Part shown: positions 59,577 through 64,000 of the stretch, piece by piece
Layout of the letters: every line of letters starts with the position of its first letter
Numbering within the stretch: the stretch's first letter is position 1
Source of the DNA: Fibrella aestuarina BUZ 2
GTDB lineage: Bacteria > Bacteroidota > Bacteroidia > Cytophagales > Spirosomataceae
NCBI RefSeq assembly: GCF_000331105.1
Contig: NC_020054.1
Location: 1,663,698 to 1,727,697 of the forward strand
Reading direction: 5' to 3'
Length of the DNA stretch: 64,000 nt
The notes under the pieces: model-generated
The model's input: only the letters and a program-made list of their open reading frames with translations
Told to the model about the DNA's origin: nothing
Database searches by the model: none
Position numbers and translations under genes: made by a program

Positions 59577-60602
59577 CTACAATTCCATTCGGGGCAGTGG
59601 GCTGACGTCCTGCCCGACGAAATCGTGGTGCTGGTATTTGAAATAGCCTGCCATCGCAATCATGGCGGCGTTGTCGGTACAGTAGGCAAAATCGGGGATA
59701 TAGACTGTCCATCCTTGCTGATCGGCCAGTTCGGTCAGGCGTTGGCGCAGGCCGCTGTTGGCCGACACGCCGCCCGCAATAGCGACATGGCGGATGCCGG
59801 TTTCCTGCGCAGCGCGCTCCAGTTTGGTCAACAGCATCTGAATGAGCGTGTGCTGAATGCTGGCGCAGATGTCGTCGAGGTGGTCGGCCACGAAAGTGGG
59901 GTTTTGCCGCGTGTGGTCACGCAGAAAATACATGATGGCCGTTTTGATGCCGCTGAACGAAAAATCGAGGCCAGGCATGTCGGTCATCGGGAAGCGAAAC
60001 GCCAGCGGGTTGCCCTGCCGCGCGTGTTTGTCGATCAGCGGCCCACCGGGATAGGGCAGGCCCAGCAACTTCGCCGATTTGTCGAAGGCTTCGCCCACCG
60101 CGTCGTCCTGCGTCTGGCCAATAACGTGCATAGCCAGCGGTCCATCGACGCGCACGAGTTGGGTGTGCCCTCCACTGACGGTCAGGCACAGAAATGGAAA
60201 GGGGGGTACGGCCTTCTGGGGGACGGCCTGGTTAGGATTGTCCTGGATGAAATGAGCCAGCACGTGCGCCTGCATGTGGTTGACTTCGATGAGCGGAATG
60301 TTCAGCCCCAGCGCCAGCGCTTTGGCGAAGGATGCCCCGACTAGCAGCGCGCCCAGCAGGCCCGGCCCGCGCGTAAAGGCTACCGCCGACAGCTCCGATT
60401 TGGTCACGTTAGCTACCGTCAGTGCTTCCTCCACAACCCGCACGATGTGTTGCTGGTGCGCGCGCGAAGCCAGTTCAGGCACCACGCCGCCGTATTGCTG
60501 GTGGATAAGCTGAGTCGCGATGATATTCGACAGCACCTGTCCGTCGGTCAGGACCGAAGCGGAGGTTTCGTCGCAGGAAGATTCGATGGCAAGCAGTGTC
60601 AT
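59577..60602 (-). CDS. tsaD: tRNA N6-adenosine threonylcarbamoyltransferase
   Basis: A 341-aa enzyme of the t6A37 tRNA modification. Start MTLLAIESSCDETSASV is the family N-terminus; an upstream ATG adds 18 unrelated residues. Metal ligands H109 and H113 lie in VNHMQAHVLAH; other words are AFTRGPGLLGALLVGASFAKAL, LCLTVSGGHTQLV, LPYPGGPLID, DFSFSGIKTA, VAIAGGVSANSGLRQRL and YCTDNAAMIA. Length is right. A -7 word at 60608-60615 ends 5 bases before this ATG, suggesting a leaderless transcript. It is not next to tsaB/tsaE. Confidence 0.96.
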   Translation of the reverse strand: MTLLAIESSCDETSASVLTDGQVLSNIIATQLIHQQYGGVVPELASRAHQQHIVRVVEEALTVANVTKSELSAVAFTRGPGLLGALLVGASFAKALALGLNIPLIEVNHMQAHVLAHFIQDNPNQAVPQKAVPPFPFLCLTVSGGHTQLVRVDGPLAMHVIGQTQDDAVGEAFDKSAKLLGLPYPGGPLIDKHARQGNPLAFRFPMTDMPGLDFSFSGIKTAIMYFLRDHTRQNPTFVADHLDDICASIQHTLIQMLLTKLERAAQETGIRHVAIAGGVSANSGLRQRLTELADQQGWTVYIPDFAYCTDNAAMIAMAGYFKYQHHDFVGQDVSPLPRMEL

Positions 60603-60607
60603 TAGTA

Positions 60608-60615
60608 CAAAAATA
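60608..60615 (-). promoter_or_regulatory. -7 box immediately before tsaD
   Basis: On the minus strand TATTTTTG, an exact -7 word, ending 5 bases before the tsaD ATG. Confidence 0.4.
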
Positions 60616-60624
60616 CGGCTGATA

Positions 60625-60708
60625 GTTAACGTTTGGTGTTCAGGGTTGGCTGGCATAAGCTTACTTAGGTGCCAGCCAACGTTAAACCTTAGACTTCAAA
60701 CGTCAAAC
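60625..60708. repeat. Inverted repeat between tsaD and VOC gene (family member 3)
   Basis: GTTGGCTGGCA (60645-60655) is an exact complement of TGCCAGCCAAC (60670-60680); flanking GTTAACGTTTG and CAAACGTCAAAC extend it with gaps. Shares AACGTTAAAC and CAAACGTCAAAC with the repeat at 53773-53846. Confidence 0.55.
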
Positions 60709-60716
60709 GCATTTCC

Positions 60717-61124
60717 ATGATTCAGCGCCTTGCTCATGTAGCCCTTGTCGTGACTGATTACGACGAGGCCATTCGGTTTTACACCGAAACTCTTTCGTTC
60801 GATTTGATCGAAGACACGTACCTGCCCGACCAGGACAAACGCTGGGTGCTGGTGTCGCCGCCGGGTGGCCAGAGCTGCAACCTGCTGCTGGCTAAGGCCA
60901 GCACCGACGAGCAACGTACCTACGTGGGCAATCAGGCGGGTGGCCGGGTGTTTCTTTTCCTGCAAACCGACGATTTCTGGCGCGACTACGAGCAGATGCG
61001 GCAGCGGGGCGTCCGGTTCGTGCGTGAGCCCGTCGAGCAGGCCTACGGCACCGTCGCTGTTTTTGCCGATCTGTATGGCAACCTCTGGGACCTGCTCGGC
61101 CCCGCGCCGCAACCCGCGACCTAG
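60717..61124 (+). CDS. VOC-superfamily protein (glyoxalase-like)
   Basis: A 135-aa single-domain VOC protein. LAHVALVVTDYDEAIRFYTETLSFDLIEDTYL is the first beta-alpha-beta half with a metal-binding His; SPPGGQSCNLLLAK, FLFLQTDDFWRDYEQMRQRGVRFVREPVEQAYG and FADLYGNLWDLLGP give the second half with a conserved Asp/Asn loop. Substrate unknown. Its last four bases overlap the stop of the convergent dehydrogenase gene. Confidence 0.88.
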   Translation: MIQRLAHVALVVTDYDEAIRFYTETLSFDLIEDTYLPDQDKRWVLVSPPGGQSCNLLLAKASTDEQRTYVGNQAGGRVFLFLQTDDFWRDYEQMRQRGVRFVREPVEQAYGTVAVFADLYGNLWDLLGPAPQPAT

Positions 61125-62161
61125 ATCGTCAGCACGAGTTTACCCAACTGCTCGCCCGCGTTCATGCGGTCGTAGGCGGCCTGGGCCTCGGCTAGGGGGC
61201 GCACCGAGTCGATCACCGGCACGGGCTGATGCGTTTCCAGGAACGACAGCATGGCGCCAAACTCGGCGTCGTTGCCCATCGTCGTCCCGAAAATGTTCAA
61301 CTGCTTGAAGAAAATGGCCGCGGGCAGCACGTCGCTGATTTTGCCGGTGGTGCCGCCGAAGAGGGCAATGCGGGCGCCACCCGCCGCCACCTGCGTCAGC
61401 TTGTTAAAGTCGGGTCCGGCGGCGCTGTCGATGATTACGTCGAAATAACCTGCTTTGGACAGTGCCTTGTCGCCGTTGGTAACGGTGGCCAGCAAGGTCT
61501 TGTGCCAGTCGGGCTCTTTGTACAGCACGCCGCCTTTCGCTCCCAGGCTCACCGCCTTCGCCAGCTTCTCGGGCGAGCCGGCCGTTACCCAGACGTCGGC
61601 CCCGGCGGCTACGGCAAACTGAATCGCGAAGAGGGCGGCTCCGCCCCCGGCTCCCGTTATCAGCACGCGCTCGGGTTGCCCGGTCTGATTGGGCTTCAGG
61701 GCGGCGCGGCTCATGAGTGCCCGCCAGGCTGTGAGGCCCGCTAGCGGCAGGGCAGCGGCCTGCTCGAAGGTCAGGTACGTTGGTTTGCCATAGACATGGC
61801 TGGCCGGCACCACTACCTTCTCGGCAAACGTACCGGCGTCGGGCATGCCCAGAATCTTGAATTGCGGGCTGTTCATGGCCGGATTTGGCCCCCACTGCAA
61901 GCCCGGGTTGATCACCACCTCGCGCCCCAGCCAGGCCACGTCGACGCCCTCACCCACCGCCGATACGACGCCTGCACCGTCGGAGCCGGGCACACTGGGC
62001 AGTATAATGCCGGGGTACAACCCTTGTTGGATAAACACGTCGCGGTGGTTCAGCGCGGCGGCGCGGAGGTTAACCACCACCTCGCCCGGACCGGGTGTCG
62101 GGTCGGGTAGATCGATAAGCGCGAGGGGCTGGTGGAGAGCGGTAAGCTGAATGGCTTTCAT
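61121..62161 (-). CDS. Zinc-type alcohol dehydrogenase-like / quinone oxidoreductase (MDR family)
   Basis: A 346-aa medium-chain dehydrogenase. The GroES-like domain includes PGPGEVVVNLRAAALNHRDVFIQQGLYP and PGSDGAGVVSAVGEGV, but the four structural zinc cysteines are absent, which favours the NADPH:quinone reductase branch. The Rossmann part has ITGAGGGAALFAIQFAVAAGADVWVTAGS and DVIIDSAAGPDF. I start at MKAIQLTALHQP; an upstream ATG adds 13 residues. It is divergent from the carboxylesterase gene. Confidence 0.88.
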   Translation of the reverse strand: MKAIQLTALHQPLALIDLPDPTPGPGEVVVNLRAAALNHRDVFIQQGLYPGIILPSVPGSDGAGVVSAVGEGVDVAWLGREVVINPGLQWGPNPAMNSPQFKILGMPDAGTFAEKVVVPASHVYGKPTYLTFEQAAALPLAGLTAWRALMSRAALKPNQTGQPERVLITGAGGGAALFAIQFAVAAGADVWVTAGSPEKLAKAVSLGAKGGVLYKEPDWHKTLLATVTNGDKALSKAGYFDVIIDSAAGPDFNKLTQVAAGGARIALFGGTTGKISDVLPAAIFFKQLNIFGTTMGNDAEFGAMLSFLETHQPVPVIDSVRPLAEAQAAYDRMNAGEQLGKLVLTI

Positions 62162-62262
62162 GGGATTGACGGGGAGCCGTTTGTGGTCTTGTTCTGGCAC
62201 GTATGCCCAATATTACCACCCTGAACGATCAATTGTTACTGTATAGCTAAACCGATAGTATT

Positions 62263-63888
62263 ATGAAATGGATGGGATGGGTCGCGCTGACCTGTTTGAC
62301 ACTGACTCACGCCTTTGGCCAGTCGACCCGGCCGGTGGTGCGCGTCGCCAATGGGCCGCTGGAAGGCACTCAGGAAGCCAGCGGCGTGTATGCGTATAAA
62401 GGCATTCCGTTTGCGCAGGCGCCCGTGGGTAAGCTGCGCTGGCGCGAGCCGCAACCTGCCCAGAACTGGTCGGGCACGCGGCAGGCTACTCAGTTTGGGC
62501 CGCGCGCCATGCAACTCCCGATTTTCGGTGATATGAATTTCCGGTCGAATGGGGTAAGCGAAGACTGCCTCTACCTGAACGTCTGGACGCCCGCCAAACC
62601 GGGGCAGAAAGGTGGCCTGCCAGTGCTGGTGTATTTCTACGGCGGCGGGTTTATGGCGGGCGATGGCTCGGAGCCCCGCTACGACGGCGAAAGCATGGCC
62701 AAACGGGGTATTGTGGCCCTTACGGTCAATTATCGGCTGGGCGTTTTTGGCTTCATGGCCCACCCCGAGCTAACCGCCGAATCGCCGCATAAAGCGTCGG
62801 GCAACTACGGCTTCCTCGATCAGCAGGCAGCGCTGGCGTGGGTGCAGCGCAACATTGCGGCCTTTGGCGGCGATCCCAAACGGGTAACGATCGCGGGCGA
62901 ATCGGCCGGTTCGGTGTCGGTGAGTGCGCAGATGGCCTCGCCCTTGTCGAAAAACCTGATGGCTGGTGCCATTGGCGAAAGCGGCTCGCTGCTGGGTACG
63001 TTGTCGCCGGTGAGTCTGGCCGATGCCGAAGCGGCCGGCAAGAAATTTGGGGAGGCCATTGGGGCCACTACCCTCGACGCCCTGCGTGCGCTTCCGGCCG
63101 ATAAACTGCTGGCCGATGCAAGCAAGCCTGGTATGGGTCGGTTCAGCCCCTGCATCGATGGCTATTTCTTCCCCAAATCGGTAGCCGCCATTTTCGCGGC
63201 GGGCGAGCAGGCACGGGTGCCGTTGCTGGCAGGCTGGAATTCGGAGGAGATGAACGGCCGGGCGATCCTGGGGCAGGGCAACGCCCCCACGGTAGCCAAC
63301 TACACGGCGGCGGTGCAAAAACTGTATGCCGACAAAGCGCCCGATGCCTTGAAAGCCTACGCGGCTGCCGACGATGCGGCGGTTGAGCAGGTAGCGACCG
63401 ATCTGGCCGGCGACCGCTTTATTGGGTTCAGCACCTGGAAATGGATTGACCTGCACAGCCAGACGAGCGGCAAACCCGTGTATCGCTATCTCTATGCCCG
63501 CCCTCGCCCCGCCATGACCGCCCAGATGGGCAACGCCACCGCTGGGCTGGCCGGTGGGGTAGTCAGAAACAACGACGCTGCCGCCCCCAAACCACCGCAA
63601 CCTAAAGGGGCGGTACATTCGGCCGAGATCGAGTATGCGATGGGGAATCTGGCCAGCAACAAGGTTTACGACTGGACGCCAGAGGACTATGCCGTGTCGA
63701 AAACAATGCAGGAATACTTTGTCAACTTCATTAAAACGGGCAATCCGAATGGATCGGACCTGCCGAAATGGGACGTGGTAAAGGCAGGGCAACCGGCTCC
63801 GTTCATGCGCATCGACGTGACAACTAAACCCGACGTGGAGGCGAATCGGGCGCGGTATCAGTTCCTCGACCAGTTTTTTGTGAAGTAG
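62263..63888 (+). CDS. Exported carboxylesterase, type B
   Basis: A 541-aa alpha/beta-hydrolase with a signal peptide (WMGWVALTCLTLTHAFGQ). N-terminal ASGVYAYKGIPFAQAPVGKLRW and EDCLYLNVWTPA are type B words. The oxyanion hole is YGGGF (126-130), the nucleophile Ser214 lies in GESAGSVSVS, the acid in GWNSEEMNG, and the His in VHSAEIEYAMGN. It would hydrolyse carboxylic esters outside the cytoplasm. Substrate unknown. A long internal stretch around KPPQPKG is typical of Bacteroidota members. Confidence 0.93.
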   Translation: MKWMGWVALTCLTLTHAFGQSTRPVVRVANGPLEGTQEASGVYAYKGIPFAQAPVGKLRWREPQPAQNWSGTRQATQFGPRAMQLPIFGDMNFRSNGVSEDCLYLNVWTPAKPGQKGGLPVLVYFYGGGFMAGDGSEPRYDGESMAKRGIVALTVNYRLGVFGFMAHPELTAESPHKASGNYGFLDQQAALAWVQRNIAAFGGDPKRVTIAGESAGSVSVSAQMASPLSKNLMAGAIGESGSLLGTLSPVSLADAEAAGKKFGEAIGATTLDALRALPADKLLADASKPGMGRFSPCIDGYFFPKSVAAIFAAGEQARVPLLAGWNSEEMNGRAILGQGNAPTVANYTAAVQKLYADKAPDALKAYAAADDAAVEQVATDLAGDRFIGFSTWKWIDLHSQTSGKPVYRYLYARPRPAMTAQMGNATAGLAGGVVRNNDAAAPKPPQPKGAVHSAEIEYAMGNLASNKVYDWTPEDYAVSKTMQEYFVNFIKTGNPNGSDLPKWDVVKAGQPAPFMRIDVTTKPDVEANRARYQFLDQFFVK

Positions 63889-63959
63889 GTAAACCCTGCT
63901 GACATAGGGCTGTCAGTGTCGGCGTAGACCTTTGGGCTGGTACTAAACACAACCCGATT

Positions 63960-64000
63960 ATGTCAATGATCCCGATGCTGCTGAAGGAGATGGACCTGGA
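63960..64000 (+). CDS. Partial gene at the window end, possibly DinB-like
   Basis: Only 13 codons are visible (MSMIPMLLKEMDL...). The opening resembles the start of DinB-family proteins (MIPMLLKE-type), four-helix proteins with a metal site, but this is too little to assign it. It begins 72 bases after the esterase stop and continues past the window. Confidence 0.35.
   Translation, partial: MSMIPMLLKEMDL

Overview
The window reads as chromosome from a Bacteroidota bacterium of the Cytophagales type (Spirosoma/Fibrella-like; genus is inference). Evidence: type IX secretion (T9SS) parts and substrates (PorT-like barrel at 21485-22255, type B tail at 44805-46679, type A tail at 48260-50032), Bacteroidota -7 promoter words (TAnnTTTG) ahead of several genes, few visible Shine-Dalgarno sites, a CzcA pump fused to its outer-membrane channel, and GC-rich backbone codon use.

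Layout. 1-9.8 kb: two tandem secreted paralogues, purN, a lone LolD-type ATPase, a cyclophilin, an RmlD-like reductase, a YihY/BrkB membrane protein, a PAS histidine kinase and a PQQ-type propeller lipoprotein. 9.8-11.2 kb: a Gfo/Idh/MocA oxidoreductase. 11.4-21.1 kb: an AT-rich integrated island at the 3' end of tRNA-Val(TAC). 21.1-26.6 kb: a decayed tRNA copy, porT, ubiE, an M19 dipeptidase, two small membrane proteins and a second Gfo/Idh/MocA protein. 26.7-33.0 kb: a heavy-metal RND efflux locus (His-rich exported protein, CzcA-CzcC fusion, CzcB adaptor). 33-42 kb: type II NADH dehydrogenase, an LEA-14 protein, and a housekeeping run pheT - coiled-coil protein - zapA - rny. 42-50 kb: a three-gene deoxyamino-sugar/glycosyltransferase cassette, large secreted T9SS proteins, riboflavin synthase and a PASTA protein. 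50-64 kb: rhodanese, miaA, an HxlR regulator, a POT transporter, glmM, an ECF sigma/membrane protein/beta-helix operon, MOSC, tsaD, VOC, quinone reductase, carboxylesterase, and the first codons of a gene running off the end.

The most interesting region is the island (about 11403-21078). It is bounded by a 13-bp direct repeat made of the tRNA-Val 3' end. The left copy still has what looks like the tRNA's original terminator beside it, now about 9.7 kb away from the tRNA. Its core is a tyrosine recombinase, two divergent XRE-type regulators with palindromic operators, a VirE/VapE-type SF3 helicase, a TOPRIM primase and a TACTAC-rich inverted-repeat region that could be a replication origin. 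No capsid, terminase or conjugation genes are present, so it resembles a phage satellite or small replicating integrative element. Each flank carries a probable anti-phage gene: a 952-aa NACHT (STAND) ATPase with an unassigned N-terminal domain on the left, and an ApeA-like HEPN protein with an intact Rx4H motif on the right.

A second genome-scale signal is the octamer GGTACGTT/AACGTACC. I find it about three dozen times by eye in the roughly 54 kb of backbone and not once in the island. The backbone also carries many long intergenic inverted repeats, including a perfect 52-bp-arm palindrome that supplies the last codons of miaA.
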